From assembly GCF_013359775.1 (NCBI RefSeq), contig NZ_JABMCI010000044.1, positions 47,453-111,452 on the forward strand: a DNA stretch of 64,000 nt, read 5' to 3'. Below the pieces are notes generated by a model. It had not been told where the DNA came from and made no database searches. It saw only the letters and a list, made by a program, of their open reading frames with translations. This document shows, in pieces, positions 53,284-60,887 of the stretch. The stretch's first letter is position 1, and every line of letters starts with the position of its first letter. Made by a program: the position numbers and the translations under genes. This stretch comes from Cellulomonas humilata. Its GTDB lineage: Bacteria > Actinomycetota > Actinomycetes > Actinomycetales > Cellulomonadaceae.

Positions 53284-54146
53284 CGACGACCGTCGTCCTG
53301 CCGTCCGTCCCGGCGCTGGGCGGGCTGTTCGCCCGCGGCGCGGGGCTGTCGTTGCAGCGTCGCGTCCGATCCGGCCCGACGACGCTGCCGGACGTCGAGT
53401 ACGTCGTCCGCGGGGTGCGTGCCGACGCGTCGCATCTCACGGCGTACCAGCACCTGCTCGGCGAGTCCGCGAGCGACCGGCTGCCCGCGGGGTTCGTGCA
53501 CGTGCTGGCGTTCCCCGTGGCGACCGCGCTCATGGTCCGGTCCGACTTCCCCCTGGCGCTCGTCGGCCTGGTGCACGTGGCCAACCGGGTGACCCAGCTG
53601 CGGCCGGTCCTGCTCTCCGACGTGCTCGACGTGCGGGCGTCCGCAGCCGACCTGCGCCCGCACCGGTCCGGCACGCAGGTGGACCTGGTCACCGAGGTGT
53701 CGGTCGACGGCACGCTCGCGTGGCGCGGCGTGTCCACCTACCTGGCGCGGGGGGTGTTCCTCGCGGGGTCGGTCGACGAGACCTCGGACCCCTTCGTCCC
53801 ACCCACCCCGACCGGCCGCTGGAAGCTCGCCGGCGACACCGGCCGCCGGTACGCCGCCGTCTCGGGCGACCGCAACCCGATCCACCTGACCGCGCTCACG
53901 GCGAAGGCGTTCGGGTTCCCCCGCGCCATCGCGCACGGCATGTACACCGCCTCGCGGGCGCTCGCCGACGTCGGCGCCGCCCGGGGGGACGCGTTCGACT
54001 GGTCCGTCGAGTTCGTCAAGCCGGTGCTGCTGCCCGGGACGGTCACCGTGCGCATCGCCCACGACGGCGACGCCTTCGCGTTCGCCGGCTGGGACGCCCG
54101 CTCCGGCAAGCCGCACCTGACGGGCTCGGTCACCCCGCTGTCCTGA
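53280..54146 (+). CDS. MaoC-like (R)-specific 3-hydroxyacyl dehydratase, HtdX type
   Basis: 288 residues from GTG 53280, overlapping the FabG4 stop. It has two hot-dog segments; the second contains the hydratase motif YAAVSGDRNPIHLTALTAKAFGFPRAIAHGMYTASRAL, with the Asp/His pair of the MaoC active site. The N-terminal half is the inactive hot-dog repeat typical of double-hot-dog dehydratases. It dehydrates 3-hydroxyacyl thioesters. It corresponds to HtdX (Rv0241c). With the thiolase and FabG4-like enzymes it completes a four-step chain-length cycle; direction (synthesis or breakdown) is not determined. Followed by a strong terminator. Confidence 0.9.
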   Translation: MTTTVVLPSVPALGGLFARGAGLSLQRRVRSGPTTLPDVEYVVRGVRADASHLTAYQHLLGESASDRLPAGFVHVLAFPVATALMVRSDFPLALVGLVHVANRVTQLRPVLLSDVLDVRASAADLRPHRSGTQVDLVTEVSVDGTLAWRGVSTYLARGVFLAGSVDETSDPFVPPTPTGRWKLAGDTGRRYAAVSGDRNPIHLTALTAKAFGFPRAIAHGMYTASRALADVGAARGDAFDWSVEFVKPVLLPGTVTVRIAHDGDAFAFAGWDARSGKPHLTGSVTPLS

Positions 54147-54174
54147 CGGGCCGGGTCGTCGTCGACCCGGCCCG
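54147..54174. terminator. Terminator between the MaoC gene and the fasciclin gene
   Basis: CGGGCCGGGTCG (54147-54158) pairs perfectly with CGACCCGGCCCG (54163-54174) around TCGT. It lies just after the MaoC stop and 12 bases before the convergent fasciclin stop, so it can serve both genes. Confidence 0.75.
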
Positions 54175-54186
54175 CCAGGGGCTTCG

Positions 54187-54828
54187 TCAGAGGTCGGCCG
54201 GCCGCAGGACGAACGTGATCGCGTGCGCGATCTGCACGTTCCCCGCGTTCAGGTCGAGCACGCCGCGGATCAGGAACGGGTTGAGGTCGTTGCGGTCCTG
54301 GTCCCGCAGCTGCACCACTCCCCAGCGCTTCGAGAGCACGTCGACGGTGAATGTGCCGCCCTGCGCGGTGGCGAGGACCGCGTTGTCGCTGGCCAGCGCG
54401 GTGCCCGAGTCGATCGTCGCGCCCGCGACCACGTGGTAGAGCAGAACCTGCTCGATCGCGTCGATGCCGACCGCACCCGCGAGCGCGGTGAGCACCTTCT
54501 CCTCGGTGCCGTACCAGCGGTGGGTCAGATCCTTGGCCAGCAGCTGGAACGCGCGGTCGGTGGGGACGAACGCGGTGAGCGGGACCGTGCCGTCGGCAAG
54601 GACGGCGACCGGGCTGGCCGGCTTGGCGGCGAGCACCGCACCGACGGCCTGGTCGAGGATGTCGAAGTCGTACCAGTTCCGGTCGAAGGTGTCCCCGTCC
54701 GAGGCGAGCAGGGCGGCCAGGCTCGACGTCCCGGTGGGCGCGGCGCTCGCGGCGGGCGCCAGGGCGACCCCGGCTCCGGCGACCAGCCCGGCGGCGACGA
54801 AGGTGGAGAGCGTGCGACGGATCCTCAT
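54187..54828 (-). CDS. Secreted fasciclin (FAS1) domain protein
   Basis: 213 residues from ATG 54828 behind TAGGAGCC. The signal peptide ends ASA around residue 29. The FAS1 fold is recognisable by VPLTAFVPTDRAFQLLAKDL and LLYHVVAGATIDSGTAL, with the C-terminal NVQIAHAITFVLRP. FAS1 domains mediate protein-protein adhesion in the envelope and matrix. There is no lipobox or membrane anchor, so it is secreted. It has no operon partner. Confidence 0.9.
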   Translation of the reverse strand: MRIRRTLSTFVAAGLVAGAGVALAPAASAAPTGTSSLAALLASDGDTFDRNWYDFDILDQAVGAVLAAKPASPVAVLADGTVPLTAFVPTDRAFQLLAKDLTHRWYGTEEKVLTALAGAVGIDAIEQVLLYHVVAGATIDSGTALASDNAVLATAQGGTFTVDVLSKRWGVVQLRDQDRNDLNPFLIRGVLDLNAGNVQIAHAITFVLRPADL

Positions 54829-54964
54829 GGTGGCTCCTACGGACGACGGTCGCGGCCGACGCCGGAGCGCCGCGCCGCGCGAGCACCCGGAGGGCGCCCT
54901 GTGTCCTCTTCGTCCGTTCCCCCGCGCCCGGATGCATCCCCCGTCTCGTGGGGGCCAGGAGCGT

Positions 54965-55031
54965 GACTTCGGCAGTAGCAGTCGACTTCGGCAGCTGGAA
55001 CTACCGAACTCGACGCGAACTGCCGAAGTCG
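54965..55031. repeat. Intergenic repeat cluster: two direct and one inverted copy of a 12-base motif
   Basis: GACTTCGGCAGT (54965-54976) and CGACTTCGGCAG (54983-54994) are near-direct repeats. ACTGCCGAAGTCG (55019-55031) is their inverted copy and can pair perfectly with either, giving two mutually exclusive hairpins. A partial copy, CTACCGAAC, lies between. It follows the class-V aminotransferase stop and may end its transcript, but the repeat layout is unlike the simple terminators elsewhere. Confidence 0.65.
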
Positions 55032-55060
55032 GTGCTGGGTCGCCCGCGTGGACAGCGCGG

Positions 55061-56449
55061 TCAGTCGTCCAGGGCCGGTCCGCAGGCGGCTGCGGCCGTC
55101 GCCGCCAGGTGATCCAGGCCGTGCACCGCGAGCAGCGGGCGGGTGTCGTCGACCACCGCCCAGCAGCCGTCGACCACCTCGTACCGGACCGCCGGGCCGG
55201 TGGCCAGGTACTCGGTCAGCGCCGTGATCAGCCGGTCGACCGCCTCGCTGGTGGTGCCGACGCCGACCGACGCGCGGATGGCGCCGTTCGAGGCGCCGAG
55301 GTGGGCCAGCAGCGGGTGCGCGCAGAAGCGGCCGTCGCGGACCCCGATCCCGTGCTCGGCGGCCAGGTACGCGGCGACCAGGCCCGGGTCGTGGTCCGGC
55401 ACGGTGAACGTGAGGACGCCGACCGGAGGGGCGGAGTCCGGCCAGATGCGCGCGATCTCCACACCCTCGATGGCCGACAGCCCCTGGACCAGACGCTCGC
55501 GCAGCACCTCCTCGTGCGCGGCCAGGGCACCCCCCGGCAGGGCCGCGAGCTGGTCGCACGCCTCCGCGAGCGCGATCGCGCCGAGCACGTTGGGCGATCC
55601 CGCCTCGTGGCGCGCCGGAGCCGGCTGCCAGACCGTCCGGTCCGCCCGCACGTCGCGCACCGCACCTCCCCCTGCGAGGTACGGAGTGCCCGTGTCGAGC
55701 CAGTCGCGGCGGCCGACCAGGGCACCCGCACCGAACGGCGCGTAGGTCTTGTGGCCGGAGAACGCGACGTAGTCGGCGTCGGTCGCGGCCAGCGAGAAGC
55801 CGCGGTGCGGCACCAGCTGGGCGCCGTCGACTGCCACCCGGGCGCCCTCGGCGTGGGCGAGCGCGACCACCTGGTCGATCGGCAGCGCCTCCCCCGTCAC
55901 GTTGGACGCGCCCGTGATCGTGACCAGCGCGTACGGCTGGCGGGCGAGCTCGTCGCGCAGGGCGTCGAGGGTCCCGGCCACGGTCGACGCGATCGGCAGG
56001 ATGGTGGTCCGGTTGCCGTGCCGCTCGGAGGACTGCACCCAGGGCAGCAGGTTGGCGTGGTGCTCGACGTCCAGCACCAGCACGCGGCCCCCCGCGGGGA
56101 CGACCCCGGCCAGCAGGTTGAGCGAGTCGGTCGTGTTGCGCGTGATGATCGCGACGTCGTCGGGACGGGCGTCGACGAACCGCGCGATGGCCTGGCGCGC
56201 GGACTCGTACAGCGCGGTGGACACCTGGGACAGGTACCCGGCGCCGCGGTGCACAGACGCGTACAGGGGCAGCACCTCGGTGACGCGGGCCGCGACGGCC
56301 TCGAGCGCCGGCGCGCTGGCCGCGTAGTCGAGGTTGGCGTAGACGCGGTGCGTGCCGTCCACGAGCGGGACGGTGGTGGTGCCGCCGACCACGGGGAGCA
56401 GGGCGCTCACCTCGGTCGCACACGAGAGGCGCTCGGCGGTGACAGTCAT
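55061..56449 (-). CDS. Class-V aminotransferase, cysteine-desulfurase-like
   Basis: 462 residues from ATG 56449 with GGAGGA seven bases upstream. The PLP fold type I core is clear: YANLDYAASAPALEAVAARVTEVLPLYASVHRGAGYLSQ, RNTTDSLNLLAG, GARVAVDGAQLVPHRGF and the PLP lysine Lys234 in FSGHKTYAPFGAGALVG. The C-terminus carries FCAHPLLAHLG and a Cys, but the mobile catalytic Cys loop of SufS is not obvious. The enzyme may desulfurate cysteine or act as a related lyase. A SAM-IV riboswitch directly upstream ties it to sulfur or methionine metabolism. Confidence 0.9.
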   Translation of the reverse strand: MTVTAERLSCATEVSALLPVVGGTTTVPLVDGTHRVYANLDYAASAPALEAVAARVTEVLPLYASVHRGAGYLSQVSTALYESARQAIARFVDARPDDVAIITRNTTDSLNLLAGVVPAGGRVLVLDVEHHANLLPWVQSSERHGNRTTILPIASTVAGTLDALRDELARQPYALVTITGASNVTGEALPIDQVVALAHAEGARVAVDGAQLVPHRGFSLAATDADYVAFSGHKTYAPFGAGALVGRRDWLDTGTPYLAGGGAVRDVRADRTVWQPAPARHEAGSPNVLGAIALAEACDQLAALPGGALAAHEEVLRERLVQGLSAIEGVEIARIWPDSAPPVGVLTFTVPDHDPGLVAAYLAAEHGIGVRDGRFCAHPLLAHLGASNGAIRASVGVGTTSEAVDRLITALTEYLATGPAVRYEVVDGCWAVVDDTRPLLAVHGLDHLAATAAAACGPALDD

Positions 56450-56498
56450 GGTGGGTCCTCCGACACGTTCCGGGGGAACACCCGTCGAGAAGGTGGAA

Positions 56499-56614
56499 CC
56501 CCGCGCTTGCCGAACCCCGGACGGGGCGCGGCCAGGTCGTCACCCGGGGCACCCCACCGCGGAGGAGGGTTGCCGGCCAGCGAGCCGGGGCTTGACGCTG
56601 GCGCTCATGACCTG
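56499..56614 (-). ncRNA. SAM-IV riboswitch
   Basis: Read on the minus strand, the leader carries TCATGAGCGCCAGCG, TCAAGCCCCGGCTCGCTGG, CCGGCAACCCTCC, GCGGTGGGGTGCCCCGGGTGA and GACCTGG, in the same order and near-identical to the SAM-IV consensus as I remember it (TCATGAG, CCAGC/GCTGG helix, GGCAACC, GGTGC core, GACC closing strand). A downstream C-rich/G-rich hairpin forms the extra SAM-IV stem. It precedes the class-V aminotransferase by about 50 bases and would shut its expression when SAM is abundant. Confidence 0.92.
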
Positions 56615-56734
56615 CAACGAGGGTCCCGGCACCTCCCTGCGGCTGTCAACGCGCGGCGGAGTTCGTCTCGCCTGACGGGACGCCTTGTCCACCACTTGGA
56701 AGGAGTGTCCCGCCGCGCGTAGCATCACGGCCAC

Positions 56735-56830
56735 CATCCAGAGCGGCTGAGAGATCTGGCTCGACGACGCCGCAGCAACCCGCGGGCACTCTGTGCCCGG
56801 CCGAGGGTGCTACCGCCAGGACCGATGAGA
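56735..56830 (+). ncRNA. S-box (SAM-I type) SAM riboswitch
   Basis: The order AGAGCGGCTGAGAGA, CTGGCTCGACGA, CGCCGCAGCAACC, a P3 hairpin CGGGCAC-TCT-GTGCCCG (56783-56799), GGGTGCTACCGCC and GATGAG matches the S-box core (AGAG, GAGGGA-like K-turn, GCAACC, GGTGCTAATTCC-like). P1 is CATC (56735-56738) with GATG (56824-56827). It ends 11 bases before the rhodanese start, so it probably blocks the ribosome site when SAM is bound. Confidence 0.9.
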
Positions 56831-56841
56831 CGAGGACCTCG

Positions 56842-57255
56842 ATGAGCTACGCCGGTGACCTGACCCCCCAGCAGGCCTGGGACCTGCTGACGTCCGACGA
56901 GAGCGCCGTGCTCGTCGACGTCCGCACCGACGCCGAGTGGCGCTACGTGGGCATCCCCGACTCCGCCGCGATCGACGGGCGCTCCGCCCTGGTCGAGTGG
57001 GTGTCGTATCCGACGGGACGGCCGAACCCGCAGTTCCTCAAGCAGCTGGCCGACGCCGGCGTCGCGGCGGGACGGCCGGTCGTGTTCCTGTGCCGCTCGG
57101 GTGTGCGCTCGGTGGCCGCCGCGCAGGCCGCCACCGCCGCGGGCCTCGGTCCGGCGTACAACGTGCTGGAGGGGTTCGAGGGCGACGTCGGTCCCGACGG
57201 CCACCGCGGCCACTCCGGCTGGCGCGCTGCGGGGCTGCCCTGGCGGCAGGCGTGA
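56842..57255 (+). CDS. Rhodanese-domain sulfurtransferase
   Basis: 137 residues from ATG 56842, just after the riboswitch. It is a single rhodanese domain: LVDVRTDAEWRYVGIPDSAAIDGRSALVEW, with active-site Cys84 in VVFLCRSGVRSVAAA. The C-terminus GHRGHSGWRAAGLPWRQA is typical of the metZ-linked rhodaneses. It would carry a persulfide to an acceptor, probably feeding homocysteine synthesis. Its stop overlaps the metZ start (GTGA), showing coupling. Confidence 0.94.
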   Translation: MSYAGDLTPQQAWDLLTSDESAVLVDVRTDAEWRYVGIPDSAAIDGRSALVEWVSYPTGRPNPQFLKQLADAGVAAGRPVVFLCRSGVRSVAAAQAATAAGLGPAYNVLEGFEGDVGPDGHRGHSGWRAAGLPWRQA

Positions 57256-58511
57256 GCGACCGGCGCGTCCCCGGCCCGGCCGACTGGGACGACCGCCGCG
57301 CACCGCGCACCGACCTGCGCCCCGACACCCTCGCCGTGCGCGGCGGGCTGGTGCGGTCGCAGTTCAACGAGACGTCCGAGGCGCTGTTCCTGACGCAGGG
57401 CTACGTGTACGCGGCCGCCGCGGAGGCCGAGGCCGCGTTCGCCGGCGAGGCCGACCGGTTCCTGTACTCCCGCTACGGCAACCCGACGGTGTCCACGTTC
57501 GAGGAGCGCCTGCGCCTGCTGGAGGGCGCCGAGGCCGCGTTCGCCACCGCGTCGGGCATGTCGGCGGTGTTCACGTCGATCGCCGCGATCGTGCAGTCGG
57601 GGTCCCGCATCGTCTCCGCGCGCGCGCTGTTCGGGTCCACCGTCGTGATCTTCGAGGAGATCCTGGCCAAGTGGGGCGTGCGCACCGACTACGTCGACGG
57701 CCACGAGCTGGCGCAGTGGGAGCAGGCGCTCTCGACGCCGGCGGACGTGGTGTTCTTCGAGACGCCGTCCAACCCGATGCAGGACCTGGTCGACATCGCG
57801 GCGGTCAGCCGGCTCGCGCACGCGGCGGGCGCCACGGTGATCGTCGACAACGTGTTCGCCACCCCCGTGCTGTCGCGGCCGCTGGAGCTGGGCGCGGACG
57901 TGATCGTGTACTCCGCGACCAAGCACATCGACGGCCAGGGCCGCGTGCTCGGCGGCGCGATCCTGGGCACCGACGAGTACATCCACGGTCCGGTGCAGAC
58001 CCTCATCCGGAACACCGGGCCGTCGCTGTCGGCGTTCAACGCGTGGGTGCTGCTCAAGGGGCTGGAGACGTTGTCGCTGCGCGTCCGGCACCAGACCGCG
58101 TCCGCCCTGGGCGTGGCCACGTGGCTCGAGCAGCAGCCCGGCGTCTCGCTGGTCCGCTACCCGTACCTGCCCTCGCACCCGCAGCACGAGCTCGCCCTCG
58201 CGCAGCAGTCGGGCGGCGGGACCGTCGTGACGTTCAACCTCGCGGTGCCCGAGGGGTCGACGCCCGACGTCGCCAAGAAGGTCACCTTCGGCGTGCTCGA
58301 CGCGCTGCGGATCGTGGACATCTCCAACAACCTCGGCGACGCCAAGTCGATGGTCACGCACCCGGCGACGACCACGCACCGCAAGCTCGGGCCCGAGGGG
58401 CGTGCCGCGGTCGGGATCGCCGAGTCGACGATCCGGCTCTCCGTGGGGCTCGAGGACCCGGCCGACCTGATCGACGACCTCACGCAGGCGCTGGGCACGC
58501 TCGACGCCTGA
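57252..58511 (+). CDS. metZ: O-succinylhomoserine (or O-acetylhomoserine) sulfhydrylase
   Basis: 419 residues from GTG 57252 (GTGA overlap). Cys/Met-metabolism PLP enzyme: ATASGMSAVFTSIAAIVQSG, SPSNPMQDLVDIAAVSRLAH-like ETPSNPMQDLVDIAAVSRLAHAAG, PLP lysine Lys224 in VYSATKHIDGQGRVLGG, and SVGLEDPADLIDDL at the end. It makes homocysteine directly from activated homoserine and sulfide. It shares the S-box riboswitch with the rhodanese gene, so both respond to SAM. The name metZ follows actinobacterial usage. Confidence 0.95.
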   Translation: MSDRRVPGPADWDDRRAPRTDLRPDTLAVRGGLVRSQFNETSEALFLTQGYVYAAAAEAEAAFAGEADRFLYSRYGNPTVSTFEERLRLLEGAEAAFATASGMSAVFTSIAAIVQSGSRIVSARALFGSTVVIFEEILAKWGVRTDYVDGHELAQWEQALSTPADVVFFETPSNPMQDLVDIAAVSRLAHAAGATVIVDNVFATPVLSRPLELGADVIVYSATKHIDGQGRVLGGAILGTDEYIHGPVQTLIRNTGPSLSAFNAWVLLKGLETLSLRVRHQTASALGVATWLEQQPGVSLVRYPYLPSHPQHELALAQQSGGGTVVTFNLAVPEGSTPDVAKKVTFGVLDALRIVDISNNLGDAKSMVTHPATTTHRKLGPEGRAAVGIAESTIRLSVGLEDPADLIDDLTQALGTLDA

Positions 58512-58584
58512 GGCTGCGCCACGCTCGGCACGGTGATCATCGCGCTGCTGGTCAACCTGGTCGCGTCGATGTGATGCTCGGTCG

Positions 58585-58968
58585 ATGACCCAGTCCGAGT
58601 CCGACTACGAGGCGATCGCCGACGACCTGGTGGCCCGCGGCGCCACGCGCGCGCAGATGATGGGCCGCCCGATCCTCAAGGTCGGGTCGACCATGTTCGC
58701 GGCGCACATCGGCGGCGACCGGATCGCGGTGAAGCTCGGGCGGGACAGCGCGGATCACGCGGAAGCACTGGCCCTGCCCGGTGCGGCGGTGTGGTCCCCC
58801 GGCGACAGCGGGCGGCTGTTCTACGACTGGGTGGCGCTGCCGGCCTCGGCGGAGGACGACTGGATGCGGTTCGCCGAGGTCGCCCGCGTGCGCGCTCAGA
58901 CGTCCTTGGCCATCCAGAGCGACAGGAAGTCGCCGTCGTACGGGAAGAAGGGGACGACCGGGCGGTAG
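58585..58968 (+). CDS. TfoX-N-domain-like small protein
   Basis: 127 residues from ATG 58585. It has a TfoX/Sxy N-terminal look: YEAIADDLVARGATRAQMMGRPILKVGSTMFAAHIGGDRIAVKLG, then LPGAAVWSPGDSGRLFYDWVALP. The last 25 residues are basic (QSDRKSPSYGKKGTTGR) and overlap the convergent GNAT gene by 73 bases, so they may not be conserved. In other bacteria Sxy/TfoX is a competence co-regulator, but short actinobacterial homologues have no known function. No Shine-Dalgarno is evident; a leaderless start is possible. Confidence 0.68.
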   Translation: MTQSESDYEAIADDLVARGATRAQMMGRPILKVGSTMFAAHIGGDRIAVKLGRDSADHAEALALPGAAVWSPGDSGRLFYDWVALPASAEDDWMRFAEVARVRAQTSLAIQSDRKSPSYGKKGTTGR

Positions 58969-59855
58969 CCCGCGGACAGGTAGAGCGTGACCGCCTCAGG
59001 CTGCCGGATGCCCGTCTGGAGCACGACGCTGGTCAGCCCGAGAGCGCGGGCGTCGTCCTCGATGGCGGTGAGCAGCGCGCGCGCGGCGCCGGCCCCGCGA
59101 GCGTCGTCGTCGACCCAGACCTTCTTGAGCTCCCCCGAGCCGGCCGGGTAGCCGTCCCGGGCAGCCCGCAGGGTGGCGCAGCCGACGGGGCGACCGTCGA
59201 GCCAGGCGATCACCGTGGACAGCGCGCCGACGCCCTGCTGCGGGTCGTCGACCTCGAAGCCGCCCGGCACGCTCGCGGGGATCTCCGGGTAGCGGACCTC
59301 GATGTCCCGCCACATGGCGAGCCGCAGCGCGGTGGCCACGGGGTCGGTCCAGTCGGCGTGGGTGAGCGTGACCGTGGGGCGCTCGCCCGTGCGCGGCTCC
59401 CGCGGCGGGGTCGGGCCGAGGTCCTTGGCGAAGCAGCGCGACTCGGACTCCTCCGCGTACTCGCCGAAGTTCGGGATCGAGCGGTAGCCCTCGCTCAGGT
59501 ACAGCCCGATCGCCGACGCCTGGAGCACCCCGGTCTCCAGGACGAGCCGGTGGACGCCCCGGTCCTGCGCGACGGCCTCGAGCTCGCGGAGCACCGCCCG
59601 CGAGAGCCCACGGCCGCGGTGCTCCGGGACGACGAACATGCGCTTCAGCTCGCCGACCCCGTCACCGCGCGCGCTGATCGCGCCACAGGCGACCGCCTCG
59701 CCGTCGACACGGACCAGGAGCATCGCGACGATGCTCTCGCCGGTCATCTCGTGGCCGATGTCCTCCTCGCCGTACAGGGCGAGCAGCTCGGCCTGCTGGG
59801 CAGTGCGCAGCCGGAGCGCGTCGGGGTCGTCCCAGTCGACGAGCGTCGTCTCCAA
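58896..59855 (-). CDS. Tandem GNAT-domain N-acetyltransferase
   Basis: 319 residues starting with TTG 59855, six bases after the purQ stop; no ATG or GTG fits better. Two GNAT domains lie in tandem. Domain 1: GVGELKRMFVVPEHRGRGLSRAVLRELEAVAQ, HRLVLETGVLQASAIGLYLSEGYRSI. Domain 2: GSGELKKVWVDDDARGAGAARALLTAIEDDA, SVVLQTGIRQPEAVTLYLSAGYRPV. Both have the acetyl-CoA pyrophosphate loop (RGRG, RGAG). The substrate is unknown. Its 3' end overlaps the TfoX-like gene on the other strand. The TTG start is unusual for this window. Confidence 0.85.
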   Translation of the reverse strand: METTLVDWDDPDALRLRTAQQAELLALYGEEDIGHEMTGESIVAMLLVRVDGEAVACGAISARGDGVGELKRMFVVPEHRGRGLSRAVLRELEAVAQDRGVHRLVLETGVLQASAIGLYLSEGYRSIPNFGEYAEESESRCFAKDLGPTPPREPRTGERPTVTLTHADWTDPVATALRLAMWRDIEVRYPEIPASVPGGFEVDDPQQGVGALSTVIAWLDGRPVGCATLRAARDGYPAGSGELKKVWVDDDARGAGAARALLTAIEDDARALGLTSVVLQTGIRQPEAVTLYLSAGYRPVVPFFPYDGDFLSLWMAKDV

Positions 59856-59860
59856 CGCGC

Positions 59861-60556
59861 TCAGCCGACGAGGGCGGTGAGGACCGACGTGAAGAACCGC
59901 AGCCCGTCCGTGCCCGTGCGGGGGCCCTTCGCGCCGTCGGGTCCGAAGCCCGGCTCGACCGCGTGCTCGGGGTGCGGCATGAGGCCGACGACGTTGCCCG
60001 CCGCGTTCGAGATGCCCGCGATGCCGCGGCGCGACCCGTTCGGGTTCCAGCCCTCGTAGCGGAACACCACGCGGCCCTCACCCTCGAGCTCGTCGAGCAC
60101 GTGATCGTCGGCGACGTACTGGCCGTCCTGGTTCTTCAGCGGGATCGTGATGTGCTCGCCCGCGGTGTAGTCGCGGGTCCAGGCGGTGTCCACGTTCTCC
60201 ACCGAGAGCACCTGCTCGCGGCACACGAAGTGCAGGTGGTCGTTCTTGATCATCGAGCCGGGCAGCAGGTGGGCCTCGGTGAGCACCTGGAACCCGTTGC
60301 AGATGCCCAGCACCGGCAGGCCCTTGTTCGCGGCGTCGATGATCTCGCCCATGACCGGCGCGAACCGGCTGATGGCACCGGCGCGCAGGTAGTCGCCGTA
60401 GGAGAAGCCGCCGGGCAGGACGACCGCGTCGACCCCGTGCAGGTCGGCGTCGCCGTGCCACAGGCTCACGGGCTCGCCACCGGCGAGGCGGACCGCGCGG
60501 GCGGCGTCGCGGTCGTCGAGGGTGCCGGGGAAGGTGACGACGCCGATCCTCGTCAT
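59861..60556 (-). CDS. purQ: Phosphoribosylformylglycinamidine synthase, glutaminase subunit
   Basis: 231 residues from ATG 60556, overlapping the purS stop (ATGA). Class I glutamine amidotransferase: nucleophile Cys86 in [10 protein letters not shown], and the His/Glu of the triad in [10 protein letters not shown]. The opening [22 protein letters not shown] and [18 protein letters not shown] are PurQ-specific. It supplies ammonia to PurL. Its partner PurL lies about 23 kb away on the same strand. Followed after five bases by the GNAT gene. Confidence 0.96.
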   Translation of the reverse strand: MTRIGVVTFPGTLDDRDAARAVRLAGGEPVSLWHGDADLHGVDAVVLPGGFSYGDYLRAGAISRFAPVMGEIIDAANKGLPVLGICNGFQVLTEAHLLPGSMIKNDHLHFVCREQVLSVENVDTAWTRDYTAGEHITIPLKNQDGQYVADDHVLDELEGEGRVVFRYEGWNPNGSRRGIAGISNAAGNVVGLMPHPEHAVEPGFGPDGAKGPRTGTDGLRFFTSVLTALVG

Positions 60557-60807
60557 GCCTGGGTGTCCTCGTAGACCGCGACCACGTCCTCGATGACCGG
60601 GTTGGACAGCACGTGCTCGCCGGCCTCGCGGGCCGCCGCGAGGATCTCCTCGGTCACCGGCCCGTCGACCTCGAGCTCGAACCGCTTGCCCTGACGCACG
60701 GACGCGAACTGACCGAACCCGAGCCGCGGCAGGGCGCCGGCGACGGCCTTGCCCTGCGGGTCGAGGATCTCGGGCTTCGGCATGACATCGACGACGACTC
60801 GTCCCAC
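60553..60807 (-). CDS. purS: Phosphoribosylformylglycinamidine synthase subunit PurS
   Basis: 84 residues from GTG 60807 with GGAG eight bases upstream; the frame is open above but unsupported. The short PurS family is clear: [49 protein letters not shown] and [28 protein letters not shown]. It bridges PurQ and PurL in the FGAM synthase complex. It is the first of the purSQ pair. A gap of 80 bases separates it from the minus-strand membrane protein gene upstream. Confidence 0.95.
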   Translation of the reverse strand: MGRVVVDVMPKPEILDPQGKAVAGALPRLGFGQFASVRQGKRFELEVDGPVTEEILAAAREAGEHVLSNPVIEDVVAVYEDTQA

Positions 60808-60887
60808 GAAAGGGCTCCAGGTGTTCGCGCGGCGGTGGGGGGTCGCGGCGATTCTAGCGAGTGCGCGGACGCGTCCCGCGCGGGTGC

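Noticed and set aside
58533..58574. Possible remnant of a small membrane protein (GTVIIALLVNLVASM) directly after metZ
   Set aside because: Only about 14 codons, no ribosome site. It may be chance in a GC-rich gap.
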